In this document: positions 33,869 through 42,797 of the stretch, in pieces | How positions within the stretch are numbered: position 1 is the stretch's first letter | Layout: each line of letters opens with the position of its first letter | Assembly: GCA_021734105.1 (NCBI GenBank) | Contig: JAIPJP010000007.1 | Span: 1 to 47,846 of the forward strand | Source: Candidatus Woesearchaeota archaeon | GTDB lineage: Archaea > Nanobdellota > Nanobdellia > Woesearchaeales > SKGA01 | Direction: 5' to 3' | DNA length: 47,846 nucleotides | Notes under the pieces: model-generated | The model's input: the letters and a program-made list of their open reading frames with translations, nothing else | Told to the model about the DNA's origin: nothing | Databases searched by the model: none | Translations under genes and position numbers: made by a program

Positions 33869-36800
33869 TTAAATCTTCAAGGTAGTAACTTTACTCATAC
33901 CGTGTTCGTTCATGGAGACGCCGTAGAGATTGTCTGCTTCGCTGATAACGCCGTCGTTATGGCTAATAACTACATATTGTGCGTGTTCACAGTAACCTCG
34001 AATAAGTTCAGCGAGTTTTTGCGAGTTCTTTTTATCAAGTGCTGCATCGACTTCGTCGAGTACATAGAAGCTTGCTGGTTCGTATTCTTGGACTGCAAAG
34101 AGGAATGCCAATGCTGTCATTGTTTTCTCGCCGCCGGAAAGACTTCGAATATCCATGAATCGTTTTCCGGTGAGTCGTACTTTAATTTCTACGCCTCCTG
34201 CAAAAGGGTCTTTTGAATTTTCTAAAACAATGCTTGCTTCTCCTTTCATCAGAAGTGTTGAGAATATTCGTTTGAAGTTTTCTTGGAGTGCTTCGAATGT
34301 TTTCATAAAAAGTTCTTTTTTCTTGCTATCAATTTCATTCATCATGAGAAGTACATCTTCTCGTTCTTTTCGCAAAGTTTCTTTTTTCGCCAATAAATTA
34401 GTGTACTCTTCTGCAACTTCTTCATAAATTTCAAGTGCACGCATATTAACTGCGCCAAGGTCTGCTGTAAGTCTATCAAATTCATTAAGTTCTCGCTTTA
34501 TTATCTCTTTATTTTTACTAGTGAATGATTCAACACCTTGATAATCTTTGTCTTCTTCATAATAGCCCGCAAGCTCAGCTTTAATTCGTGCATTTTCTAA
34601 TGCATATGCATTATTTTTCATTTCAATACCGCGTTGAGTTGTATTATGTTGAGCAATATTATTCTCTGCTTTACTAACTAGATCTGTTAGTTTTGATCGT
34701 TTGGTAAACAATTCTTTAAACTGTGCGTAAAATGCTGCTTCTTGTTTTTCTTTCGCCTTTAAATCGGTTTCATCACGTTTAATAGTTTCTTGCAGTTTTA
34801 CTTTTTCTGCTTTAAATCCTGTTGCTTCTTTTTCGTGTTGTTTCATAATTTCCAGAATTTTTCGTTCTTCTGGACCGATAATCGTTTCTGCTTCTGCAGC
34901 TACATGTTTTGCATCGCTTTGAAGCGCGATAATTTCTTGGGAAAGTTCTATTTTCTTTTCTTCAAAGGTTTTAAGTTCAGCTAGTTTTGCTGGATTTCGA
35001 AGATCCGTAAGTTTATCCCTAAGTTGTTGTCTTTCGATTTTAAGTGTTGCAAATGATTTATTTTTCTGGCTAATGATTTCTTGAATAGAATCAATTTCTT
35101 TGTCTAATGTTTTTGCTTGTTCTTGTAGTGCTTTTTTACCATCCTTATCTAAATCTGCATCGGCACTATCCAGATGTAATGCTTTTTCGGTTTTAATTAT
35201 ATCTCCTTCAAGTTCTCCTTTAAGATTTCGAAGGCGAGTAATAAGTTCTTCGTTCTCAGAGGATTTTTGTTCAAGAAGCGAAATAACTTGTTGTTCATCG
35301 GCAACAACGCTTTCGAGTTGTTGAATTTTTTTATTAACTTCTTCTTGTCCGAAGAGTCCTTGCTGTTTTGCTTGACGAAATCCACCTTGCATAGCACCAC
35401 TAGTTTCTGCGATATCGCCAGTTATTGTTGCCATACGAAATTTCCCAATACCTACCTTTCGTGCAGTTTCTATTGATTCTACAACAAGCGTATTTCCAAA
35501 AACATATTCAAAAACTTTATTATATTGTGGTTTAAATGATATTAAATCTAGAGCCATACCTTTAATTCCTGCTCCTTTCATATTACGAACAGCTTGATCT
35601 ATAGGGGGTGCTCTGAGTTTATTCATAGGTAAGAATGTTGCAACGCCAAGTCTATTCTCTTTAAGATGTCGAATACATTTTGCAGCTACTTTATCATCTT
35701 CAACAACAAGTGCTTTAATTTTGTTGCCTCCTGCAACTTCAAGTGCTAGACTCATACCTTCTTTTACATTTGCTAATTCACCAACCGTGCCATGAATACC
35801 TGGTTCTTTTTTCTTTAATTCCAAAATTGCTTTAATAGCACTACTTCCAGCAATAGATTCTAGAATATTTGCTTTCCTAGCTTCAAGCTTTGCAAGTTCT
35901 TCTTGTCGACTAAGTAGTTTGCTTCTTGCAGTTGCGAGTTGTGATGAATAATCTGATGAAGAAGATAATGCTTTTGAAAGTTCTATTGTCGCTTTTTTGA
36001 ATTCTTGTTTTTTGACTTTGAGTTGTTCAAGTTCTTTTGTATGTTCAGCTTTAATACTCGCAAGTTTTTCAAGTTTATCATCAATAGTTTGGAGTTGTAA
36101 ATCGACCTTATCTTTCTCTCTGAATATATCTTGTTGTTTAAGACGCAAATCATTCATTTCTTCTTGAATTTGTTCTAATTCCTTATCGAGTTTATCAATT
36201 TGTTTGTCTGCATCTGTTTCTTGTTCAAGATTGTTTTTTTTCTTAAAATTCGAGATTTTTTCTTCAATATGTGTGCGGTCTTGTTCTCTAATGCGTATTC
36301 TTTTTTGTAGTTCTACCTTTCGTTTTTCTATGTCTTTTGTTTTATCGCCTAGTTCTTGTTGACTTGTTTTAAGTTCTTGTTGTCGAGCAGCAAGTTTTTC
36401 CAATTCAGTATCAATTGTTTGGAGTCGTTGTTTATTAACAGCAACACTTACCTTGAGTTCTTCAACAAGTTTATGCATCTTCACTTGTTCTTTTTCGCCT
36501 TTTGCTTCAATTTCGTTATTAATGGTGATAATCTCTTCTTTTCGCGTAGCGACATCCGACCTGATATTTGTTATCTCATCTTCTAATTTCTTTATTTTAT
36601 CATTATTTTGAGCAATATCCTGATTAATTTTCGCTATTTGTTTTTCTCGTTGATCAATTGCATCAACAATGAGCGTTTTTTTATTTCGCTTTCTGTTATC
36701 TTCTAAATTTTTGTATTTTTGTGCTTTATCTCTGTCTTTTTTGAGTTCTTTAAGATAAGAGTCACGTTCAGCTAAAATGATATCCGCTTCATTAAGTTTT

Positions 36801-37387
36801 TCTTCAACACGCGTAAGTTCTCGTACGGCTTTTTGTTTTTTATCTTCATAAACATTAATGCCCGCTATTTCTTCAATAATTTGTCTTCGATCGTTTGGAC
36901 TCATTTCTATAAGTCGCACAATATCCCCTTGCAGAATAATATTATAACCATCAGGATTAATTCTTGCTAAACTAAGTAAATCAACGACTGCGGTTCGTGT
37001 TGTGGTCTTATTATTAACTTTATAGACTCCCTGACCACTTCCTTTAATAATTCTAGTAATCTTAACTTCATCAGCATCAACTGAGGAAAAAACTCTTTTT
37101 TTGTTATCAAACCAAATAGAAACTTCTCCTTCTTTTGCAGGTTTTTTAGTTTTACCACCATTATAGATAAGGTTACTTGATTTTTCTACGCGAAGGCCTT
37201 TTGCTCCAGCTTTTCCAAGTACAAAACAAAGAGCATCTAAAACGTTAGATTTACCACTACCGTTGGGTCCGAGAATACAATTAAATTTATTGCCTTGCTC
37301 ATCAGCTTCCTCTTTATCAAAGAGAATTTCAGTTTTTGTTGCAAAGGACTTAAAGCCCTTCATTTCCATTCGTAAAATATGAGTCAA
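33869..37387 (-). CDS. smc: Chromosome segregation protein SMC
   Basis: 1172 residues. Walker A GPNGSGKSN at 40-48, two long coiled coils, a hinge around GIHGTVGELANVKEGMSLALEVAGG, then signature motif LSGGEKTMTALAFLF and Walker B FYVLDEVDAALDKKN near the C-terminus. It forms the ring-shaped dimer that organises the chromosome. The start is a TTG at 37387 (MTHILRMEMKGFKSF), preceded by GAGGGA; it fits the family N-terminus. A TATA element lies near 37424-37434. No ScpA/ScpB gene adjoins. Confidence 0.96.
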   Translation of the reverse strand: MTHILRMEMKGFKSFATKTEILFDKEEADEQGNKFNCILGPNGSGKSNVLDALCFVLGKAGAKGLRVEKSSNLIYNGGKTKKPAKEGEVSIWFDNKKRVFSSVDADEVKITRIIKGSGQGVYKVNNKTTTRTAVVDLLSLARINPDGYNIILQGDIVRLIEMSPNDRRQIIEEIAGINVYEDKKQKAVRELTRVEEKLNEADIILAERDSYLKELKKDRDKAQKYKNLEDNRKRNKKTLIVDAIDQREKQIAKINQDIAQNNDKIKKLEDEITNIRSDVATRKEEIITINNEIEAKGEKEQVKMHKLVEELKVSVAVNKQRLQTIDTELEKLAARQQELKTSQQELGDKTKDIEKRKVELQKRIRIREQDRTHIEEKISNFKKKNNLEQETDADKQIDKLDKELEQIQEEMNDLRLKQQDIFREKDKVDLQLQTIDDKLEKLASIKAEHTKELEQLKVKKQEFKKATIELSKALSSSSDYSSQLATARSKLLSRQEELAKLEARKANILESIAGSSAIKAILELKKKEPGIHGTVGELANVKEGMSLALEVAGGNKIKALVVEDDKVAAKCIRHLKENRLGVATFLPMNKLRAPPIDQAVRNMKGAGIKGMALDLISFKPQYNKVFEYVFGNTLVVESIETARKVGIGKFRMATITGDIAETSGAMQGGFRQAKQQGLFGQEEVNKKIQQLESVVADEQQVISLLEQKSSENEELITRLRNLKGELEGDIIKTEKALHLDSADADLDKDGKKALQEQAKTLDKEIDSIQEIISQKNKSFATLKIERQQLRDKLTDLRNPAKLAELKTFEEKKIELSQEIIALQSDAKHVAAEAETIIGPEERKILEIMKQHEKEATGFKAEKVKLQETIKRDETDLKAKEKQEAAFYAQFKELFTKRSKLTDLVSKAENNIAQHNTTQRGIEMKNNAYALENARIKAELAGYYEEDKDYQGVESFTSKNKEIIKRELNEFDRLTADLGAVNMRALEIYEEVAEEYTNLLAKKETLRKEREDVLLMMNEIDSKKKELFMKTFEALQENFKRIFSTLLMKGEASIVLENSKDPFAGGVEIKVRLTGKRFMDIRSLSGGEKTMTALAFLFAVQEYEPASFYVLDEVDAALDKKNSQKLAELIRGYCEHAQYVVISHNDGVISEADNLYGVSMNEHGMSKVTTLKI

Positions 37388-37466
37388 TAGTATTCCCTCA
37401 CACCATGAAGAATTGATGTGCCTTCATTTATAAAGATTATGCTCATTAAAAACCATGATAGAAGCG

Positions 37467-38117
37467 CTAAAAGTCGTCTCTAAGCGTTTTTTGGCCCTTC
37501 CTTGCATGTCGGAGTGCTTGCTGTACATTTTTAAAATGAAGCTTAACAAATAAAGAAGGTGATTTTCCTGAAGCTATAATCTGGCTAAGTGCTTGTGCTA
37601 CATGCGTTGAGCCTAAAGGTAAAGTAAATCCTGCTCGCTTACGCAGCATTGCGAATTGTTCCATTCCTTTTTGTCGCGCTACAATACTCGCTGCTGCAAC
37701 AGCTAACGAAAGCGTCTCTGCTTGAGTTTGAGCAACATCACCCACTATACATCCAGGAAATTTATCAACAATAAAAGGAACTTTGCCAAACCGCTTCCAA
37801 AGATCACGAGCTACTTGTTCATGAAGCTTATTAAGAAGTTGTGTTTGATTATGTGTGCGTAATAATTCATTATAGTGTTTTGGTTCTAATGAAATCCATG
37901 CAAACTTTTGAGGATACTGCTTAAGAAGTTGTGTTGCAATAGCAGCTATTTGCTCATTAGTCAGTTTTTTTGAATCTTTTACGCCTAGCCCTAAAAAATC
38001 TTCTGTGCCTTCGCTATAACAAGCGCAAACTACTATACCGCCAAAAGTATCGCCTTTGAGCGTTTCATCGCTACCAATATGCGGACCTGCTAGTAATGTT
38101 GTTTTATCCATAAACAT
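37467..38117 (-). CDS. rnhC: Ribonuclease HIII (no N-terminal TBP-like domain)
   Basis: 216 residues. The first catalytic motif is GSDETLKGDTFGG (Asp17, Glu18), close to the GSDESGKGD motif of RNase HIII and unlike GIDEAGRG of archaeal RNase HII. VKDSKKL, FIVDKFPG, AAASIVAR, and the C-terminal KLHFKNVQQA are also HIII-like. It degrades RNA in RNA-DNA hybrids. Bacterial HIII has an extra ~80-residue N-terminal domain, which is absent here. RNase HIII is uncommon in archaea, so transfer is likely. It follows signal peptidase by 10 nt. Confidence 0.85.
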   Translation of the reverse strand: MFMDKTTLLAGPHIGSDETLKGDTFGGIVVCACYSEGTEDFLGLGVKDSKKLTNEQIAAIATQLLKQYPQKFAWISLEPKHYNELLRTHNQTQLLNKLHEQVARDLWKRFGKVPFIVDKFPGCIVGDVAQTQAETLSLAVAAASIVARQKGMEQFAMLRKRAGFTLPLGSTHVAQALSQIIASGKSPSLFVKLHFKNVQQALRHARKGQKTLRDDF

Positions 38118-38127
38118 GCAACTCGCA

Positions 38128-38892
38128 TCAGCCTGCCGTTATGCCAAAAAGCCGTAAAAAATCTACAAAAAATAATTTTAGATAGCCAACAAAGGGTATG
38201 CGAACTACTCCTCGACCAATTAATTGATCCGCATATATTTCTACTTCATTAAAGCCATCTCTATTTATTGAATCTGCATTATGATCTCCTTTTGTAGTAA
38301 ATACATAACCTTGCGTTGTTTCTTGTATGGCAACAATCCTATGAATAATAGGATATGGTCTATCAGAATGAAAAACCAAGACATCTCCCACATCTAATTT
38401 TTCAGGGGTTGCTCGTGTAAGAACAATAACATCTCCTTTCTTAAAACCATTCTTCAAAGGAAAATCAAAAAACATATCTTTTGTAATGCCTTTATCTTCA
38501 TACCAATCACCACACGAAAGCCAATATTCATCTTTATTCAAATGAACTTTTTCATTAAATTCTTTTGTACAAAGCAAGTAACTATCTTGTTGTTCTTGCA
38601 AACATTGTCCGTCAGGTGTACTAATTAAACAATTTTTTGTGGGTTGATGATCCATACTTGAAGTAATAACAGCAACAACCGGAAGTTCACTTCCTAAAGC
38701 TAAACCAAGAAGTGGATAAACAATAAATTTGATAAGAATAAATGCGATAAGAATATTTGCTATCCAACTCAACGCAGAGTCATCATACCAAATAAAATGC
38801 CATGCTCGTTGAAAAAAATTCATTTCGACAGTGCTTTTTTTGTATCGTTTTGGTGTATTGCGCTTCGCTTTACCAGGTTTCATCGCTTTCAT
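38128..38892 (-). CDS. Signal peptidase I, archaeal/ER type
   Basis: 254 residues. Basic N-terminus, two close membrane helices (WIANILIAFILIKFIVYPLLGLAL), then catalytic Ser79 in ITSSMDHQ, the HRI histidine (YPIIHRIVA) replacing lysine as in the Sec11-like group, and Asp in TKGDHNADSI. A ~70-residue insertion with four cysteines lies between the Ser and the next conserved block (NCLISTPDGQCLQEQ). It removes signal peptides outside the membrane. Leaderless TATA at ~38915-38923. Confidence 0.9.
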   Translation of the reverse strand: MKAMKPGKAKRNTPKRYKKSTVEMNFFQRAWHFIWYDDSALSWIANILIAFILIKFIVYPLLGLALGSELPVVAVITSSMDHQPTKNCLISTPDGQCLQEQQDSYLLCTKEFNEKVHLNKDEYWLSCGDWYEDKGITKDMFFDFPLKNGFKKGDVIVLTRATPEKLDVGDVLVFHSDRPYPIIHRIVAIQETTQGYVFTTKGDHNADSINRDGFNEVEIYADQLIGRGVVRIPFVGYLKLFFVDFLRLFGITAG

Positions 38893-39258
38893 CTAGTACG
38901 TAGACTAAGAAAGACTATAAAAAGGTTGTTATAAAAAAGACGGATTTACTAAGGAGACACTTGGTTCGTCACTTGAAAGGTTTGTTAAGAAATACAAACG
39001 GCAATGATGTGGTCCGCTTTGCTACAACGGTATTGAATTTGTTGTAGATGATACTAAAACTTAATCCTTGCAAAGCAAATAAGCATCTCTTCGTAGTAGA
39101 CAATGAAAATTCTTTAGTAAAAACGCCTTATAACAATTCTTTGTTCAGAAAATACAATCAGGCATGCAGTAAAGAATTATTTTTAAGAGCAATACAATAA
39201 TAAAGAACAAGATTTAACGAAGGGTGTATTTATAAAGAACTTTTCATTCTTTTCTTGT
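38893..39258 (+). other. 366-nt gap with a possible decayed or split ORF
   Basis: The gap holds the signal peptidase TATA (38915-38923, minus) and the NMD3 TATA (39229-39236, plus). Between them one plus-strand frame is open from ~38908 to a TAG at 39045-39047, then continues at once with ATG (39048) for 50 codons to TAA at 39200 (MILKLNPCKANKHLFVVDNE and on). A hairpin CTACAAC/GTTGTAG spans the TAG region (~39022-39047). It may be a broken gene, an unannotated small RNA or chance. Confidence 0.4.
39048..39200 (+). CDS. Possible 50-residue protein or pseudogene fragment
   Basis: The frame begins ATG directly after an in-frame TAG and encodes a soluble, mixed peptide (NKHLFVVDNENSLVKTPYNN in the middle). 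No ribosome binding site and no recognised family. See the gap entry. Confidence 0.25.
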   Translation: MILKLNPCKANKHLFVVDNENSLVKTPYNNSLFRKYNQACSKELFLRAIQ

Positions 39259-40251
39259 ATGACAAAGCGATTCTGTCCAAAATGCGGCGTAGCTATTGAA
39301 TCAGGTGTTTTTTGCAGCGATTGCGTAGTTAAAAAGCTTAATTATAAAACACCCTTAGTTCAAGTTTCTGAGTTTAATAGAGAGTACTACAAAAGTCGCT
39401 GGATTCCTTTTAATGATTTAGAAGAAGTTATTATCAAACGCGTTCAAGAAGCCGTAGGTAAAAAAATCACTCTAACACTTGAGCCTTTTTCTTTTGAGCC
39501 CAAGTCAAAAAATAAAACAACACTACACGCGCTTGCAGAAATTAATGGTCAACAAGTAAGGCTTCCTGTAAAGCTTTCATATATGCAATGTGATTTTGGT
39601 CAGAAAGAAAAAACACAATATTACGAAGGTATTTTGCAACTGCGTAACAGCTCTAAAACGGTCTTTTCATTTATTGAACAAGAGTTAAAAAAAATTGCTC
39701 ATAAGGGAGTTTTTATTACAAAAAGTGTAGAAACAAAAACGGGTGTTGACTTATACTTAACTAATAAATCATACATTCGTTTACTTGCACAAAAAATTCA
39801 TGCAAAGTTTGGTGGGAACTTAAAGCTCAATCCCCAATTATTTTCTCATAATCATCAAACATCAAAGAATATTTATCGTCTAAATGTAATAGTAGAATTA
39901 CCTTCTTATCAAGTAGGCGATGTTATTTTTTTCATTCCTGTTGGTGCTCGACGTAAAGAGGAACAAAAAATCGTGCTTATCAAGCGACTAGGCAAAATTT
40001 CTCAAGGCGTTGATTTATTAACAGGTAAAAGCATGGCATTTGAATATAAATTTGCTAAAGATATTAAGGTTGCAACACTTCAAGAAACACAGGTTGCAGC
40101 AACTATTCCTGAACTGCTCGTGCTTGATCCAGAAACATTTCAAGCAGTAAGAATGAGCAATAATATATTCTCAAAAGATAATTTAAAGCCCGATGATAAA
40201 GTTATGGTCGCACAATCTAATCAAGGTCTTATTCTTGTAAAAAAGATCTAA
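39259..40251 (+). CDS. nmd3: NMD3-family ribosome export/assembly protein
   Basis: 330 residues. N-terminal zinc-binding pairs in FCPKCGVAIESGVFCSDCVVKK are followed by the NMD3 core with QVSEFNREYYKSRWI and later VEKT/DLYLTNKSYIRLLAQKIHAKFGG. In eukaryotes NMD3 escorts the 60S subunit; in archaea it is thought to act in large-subunit assembly. A TATA element centred 26 nt upstream makes it leaderless. No unusual features. Confidence 0.88.
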   Translation: MTKRFCPKCGVAIESGVFCSDCVVKKLNYKTPLVQVSEFNREYYKSRWIPFNDLEEVIIKRVQEAVGKKITLTLEPFSFEPKSKNKTTLHALAEINGQQVRLPVKLSYMQCDFGQKEKTQYYEGILQLRNSSKTVFSFIEQELKKIAHKGVFITKSVETKTGVDLYLTNKSYIRLLAQKIHAKFGGNLKLNPQLFSHNHQTSKNIYRLNVIVELPSYQVGDVIFFIPVGARRKEEQKIVLIKRLGKISQGVDLLTGKSMAFEYKFAKDIKVATLQETQVAATIPELLVLDPETFQAVRMSNNIFSKDNLKPDDKVMVAQSNQGLILVKKI

Positions 40252-40356
40252 AAACCTCTGCAAATATGTTGTAAAGACCCTAAGAGAGGCTTCGTATTCG
40301 AAAGGTTTAAATACTCCTCCTAATTGGTAGTAGTATTGTGTTTAGGGGTTATACTC

Positions 40357-40620
40357 ATGGCTGATGACGAAAAAAAATTCTCAAAGCAACTCATTAATAA
40401 GACAGTGGTTTCAAAGACCGGTAAGCGGTTCGGCGAAGTGGGAGATATCATTTTTGAAACTTCCTCTGGCGAGCTCATCCATATAGTTCTTCGTGAACCA
40501 ACGGTGTATACTAAAAAGCTCGAGCTAGAAAAGACAAAGGAAGGCGAAGCACTTATTCCTTTCAGTGCAGTTATTGCAATGGGTGATTTCCTTGTAGTAG
40601 CTGAGGAAGACATTATTTAA
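40357..40620 (+). CDS. PRC-barrel domain protein
   Basis: 87 residues from the ATG at 40357, supported by AGGGGTT ~8 nt before it; the frame is open further upstream. SKQLINKTVVSKTGKRFGEVGDIIFETSSGELIHIVL and ALIPFSAVIAMGDFLVV follow the PRC-barrel pattern better than the other copy at 24766. TATA TTTAAATA at ~40305. The TAA stop overlaps the ATG of the next small ORF. Confidence 0.88.
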   Translation: MADDEKKFSKQLINKTVVSKTGKRFGEVGDIIFETSSGELIHIVLREPTVYTKKLELEKTKEGEALIPFSAVIAMGDFLVVAEEDII

Positions 40621-40730
40621 TGTTTGACGAACGCTACCCCCTGAATGATACAAGGTCTTTATTTCTTTTTTCCCTATTTCTTATTATTGTTTTAGCAAAA
40701 CTATTATATAGTGTTTCTCATTACAACTAA
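40620..40730 (+). CDS. Putative 36-residue single-helix membrane microprotein
   Basis: MFDERYPLNDTRSLFLFSLF then LIIVLAKLLYSVSHYN. A polar N-terminus is followed by one membrane helix (~14-30). The ATG shares one base with the PRC-barrel stop (TAATG), the usual arrangement for coupled reinitiation, and the ORF ends 2 nt before the RFC start, so it fills the spacer exactly. Against it: the RFC TATA (~40703-40712) lies within it. Confidence 0.5.
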   Translation: MFDERYPLNDTRSLFLFSLFLIIVLAKLLYSVSHYN

Positions 40731-40732
40731 TT

Positions 40733-41698
40733 ATGAAAGAAAGCACTATTTGGACTGAAAAATATAGACCTCAAACGTTTAATCAAGTTCGTGGTCAAGT
40801 GCATGTAGTTGGAAAACTCAAAGCGTTTGTAAAAGAAAAAAACATGCCTCACGTATTATTTGCTGGTCCTGCTGGCGTTGGTAAAACAACCCTTTCGCTT
40901 GTTGTTGCTAAGCAATTATTTGGTGATTCTTGGAGCGATAATTTCCTTGAGCTTAATGCTAGTGATGAGCGCGGTATTGATGTTATTCGAAATAAAGTTA
41001 AGGACTTTGCAAGAACTAAAGCGCTAGGCGATGTGCCTTTTAAAATTATTTATCTTGATGAGTGTGACGCGTTAACGAAAGAAGCGCAACAAGCACTACG
41101 TCGAACCATGGAAAACTACACTGCATCATGTCGTTTTATTCTTTCATGTAATTATTCTTCTAAAATTATTGATCCTATTCAATCACGTTGTGCAGTATTT
41201 AAATTTAAACCAATTGAAAAAGAAGAGATTTTCAAACTCATCGATGTTATTGCTCAACAAGAAGACTTAACCATTAGTAATGACGCTAAACAAGCTATTT
41301 ATGAAGCAAGTCATGGTGATCTTCGTCGCGTTGAAAATATTTTGCAAAGTACAGCAACGTTTGATAAAACAATCACCGAAGATGCAGTATTTTCTATTGC
41401 CTCATTAGCTAAACCTAAAGAACTTGAGCACGTATTCGACGCATGTGCTAAAAAAGATTTTAATATAGCTCGAAAAGTGCTTCTTAATATTATGCTCCAA
41501 TATGGCATGAGTGGTCTTGATATAGTTATTCAGTTGCAAAAAGAAATTTGGAATGCTACTGGTTTTAACAAACATACCAAACTTGATTTTGTGAAAGCCT
41601 GTGGCGAAACAGAATTTCGAATGGTTGAAGGTAGCGATGAATACATTCAATTAGAGTCTTTACTTGCTAATCTTATTCTCCTCGTTGAAAACGAGTAA
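40733..41698 (+). CDS. rfcS: Replication factor C small subunit
   Basis: 321 residues. Walker A FAGPAGVGKTTLSL, Walker B IIYLDECDALT (the usual DEAD box reads DECD), sensor-1 RFILSCNYSSKI, and the SRC arginine-finger motif in IDPIQSRCAVFKF. It loads the PCNA clamp as part of a pentamer with the large subunit, which is not in this window. Start IWTEKYRPQTFNQV is typical. Confidence 0.96.
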   Translation: MKESTIWTEKYRPQTFNQVRGQVHVVGKLKAFVKEKNMPHVLFAGPAGVGKTTLSLVVAKQLFGDSWSDNFLELNASDERGIDVIRNKVKDFARTKALGDVPFKIIYLDECDALTKEAQQALRRTMENYTASCRFILSCNYSSKIIDPIQSRCAVFKFKPIEKEEIFKLIDVIAQQEDLTISNDAKQAIYEASHGDLRRVENILQSTATFDKTITEDAVFSIASLAKPKELEHVFDACAKKDFNIARKVLLNIMLQYGMSGLDIVIQLQKEIWNATGFNKHTKLDFVKACGETEFRMVEGSDEYIQLESLLANLILLVENE

Positions 41699-41765
41699 CA
41701 ATAAAAAATAACTAAATACGTTTGGAGAATAAAAAATCTAAAAAAAAGAAAGAAAAAAATTAATT

Positions 41766-42776
41766 CTAACTACTCGATGTTCCTAAATCCTTAATGGTTA
41801 TAGACATTTGGTCCGTTTGTCCAAAACGATAATCAAGGTCTATATTTAAAAGATCTTCATAGATAACATCTGCAGGGGCATTTCCTTGAATTGTGCAAGT
41901 AACTACTCGAGGACCACCATCATATAAATTAATATCGCCTTGTGCAATGCTACCAAAGCCTCCTGAGATTCCCGGACAATTAATTTGTGCGTTGCTTTCA
42001 TCAGGTAAAGACAATGTTAAATGAACAATATTTTTATCCGTATTGGTAATACTTAAATCACAACCATTACTGCTTCCTTGTTTGAAAATTTTTCCAACAG
42101 TATCTACTAAGGAAATAGTAAACGTAACACTTATTTTATCGTCTCCTTGAGGAATTTGTTTAAAATCTTTTATTTGCAAAGGTCCGCCAGAATTCATCGT
42201 CGTTTGTAAACTAGAGATTTTACAAATTTCTTGTGCGTTAGGATTAGTAATTGCATTCGTCGTATCTCCAGCTAAACAAATTGCAGTTGTTGTTGATGTA
42301 CTATAATCGTAGCAAAGTTCGACTTGGAATGTTTTTTGTAAATCTCCTCGAGAGTCCGGTAAGTAACGTAAATTATCAAATGAGAGCGTTGTAAATTGTC
42401 CTTGTTGTGTTGAACCATCAGAACCTTTTTTTGCTCCTGGAAGCGGATCTTCGAGTTGTATAATCATATCATTTGGCGTGATATCAAATTGTTCAGCAAG
42501 AATACCTTTGAGTCGTAACTCCAAGAAATCACCTTCCGCAATATTATGTTCTCCGACATTAGTAAGTTTTGTCCCAATGCTAAACGGTGTTTTTCCTGCG
42601 TCAAGAATTGCACCTTCTTGTGTTGGCGGCATACCTTCAACAAATTCTACTTGTATTCCTTTAGTTCCACCCACATAGGGATTTGTGCTTCCCGTATTTG
42701 TTTCGCCACCACTACATGCTGTAACAAAGAGCATAAGAGTTGTTAAAACAATCAAGAGTATGGTATTAGTTTTCAT
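41766..42776 (-). CDS. Lipoprotein A with shared C-terminal beta module
   Basis: 336 residues. Signal peptide of ~20 hydrophobic residues with lipobox VTAC, so Cys21 would carry lipid. Mature N-terminus starts YVGGTKGIQVEFVEGMPPTQ, a motif shared with the next two genes. The body looks beta-rich with a pair of cysteines (NAQINC...RVVTC) and ends IDLDYRFGQTDQMSITIKDL. It follows its neighbour by 21 nt and converges on rfcS across 67 A-rich nt. Surface-anchored; function unknown. Confidence 0.75.
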   Translation of the reverse strand: MKTNTILLIVLTTLMLFVTACSGGETNTGSTNPYVGGTKGIQVEFVEGMPPTQEGAILDAGKTPFSIGTKLTNVGEHNIAEGDFLELRLKGILAEQFDITPNDMIIQLEDPLPGAKKGSDGSTQQGQFTTLSFDNLRYLPDSRGDLQKTFQVELCYDYSTSTTTAICLAGDTTNAITNPNAQEICKISSLQTTMNSGGPLQIKDFKQIPQGDDKISVTFTISLVDTVGKIFKQGSSNGCDLSITNTDKNIVHLTLSLPDESNAQINCPGISGGFGSIAQGDINLYDGGPRVVTCTIQGNAPADVIYEDLLNIDLDYRFGQTDQMSITIKDLGTSSS

Positions 42777-42797
42777 AGTAATAATTCCTCCAATTCA

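Noticed and set aside
39045-39047. Pyrrolysine-type TAG read-through
   Set aside because: A single TAG in an unrecognised frame, immediately followed by ATG, is no evidence for read-through; TAG also ends copy 2 of the rpsI tail.
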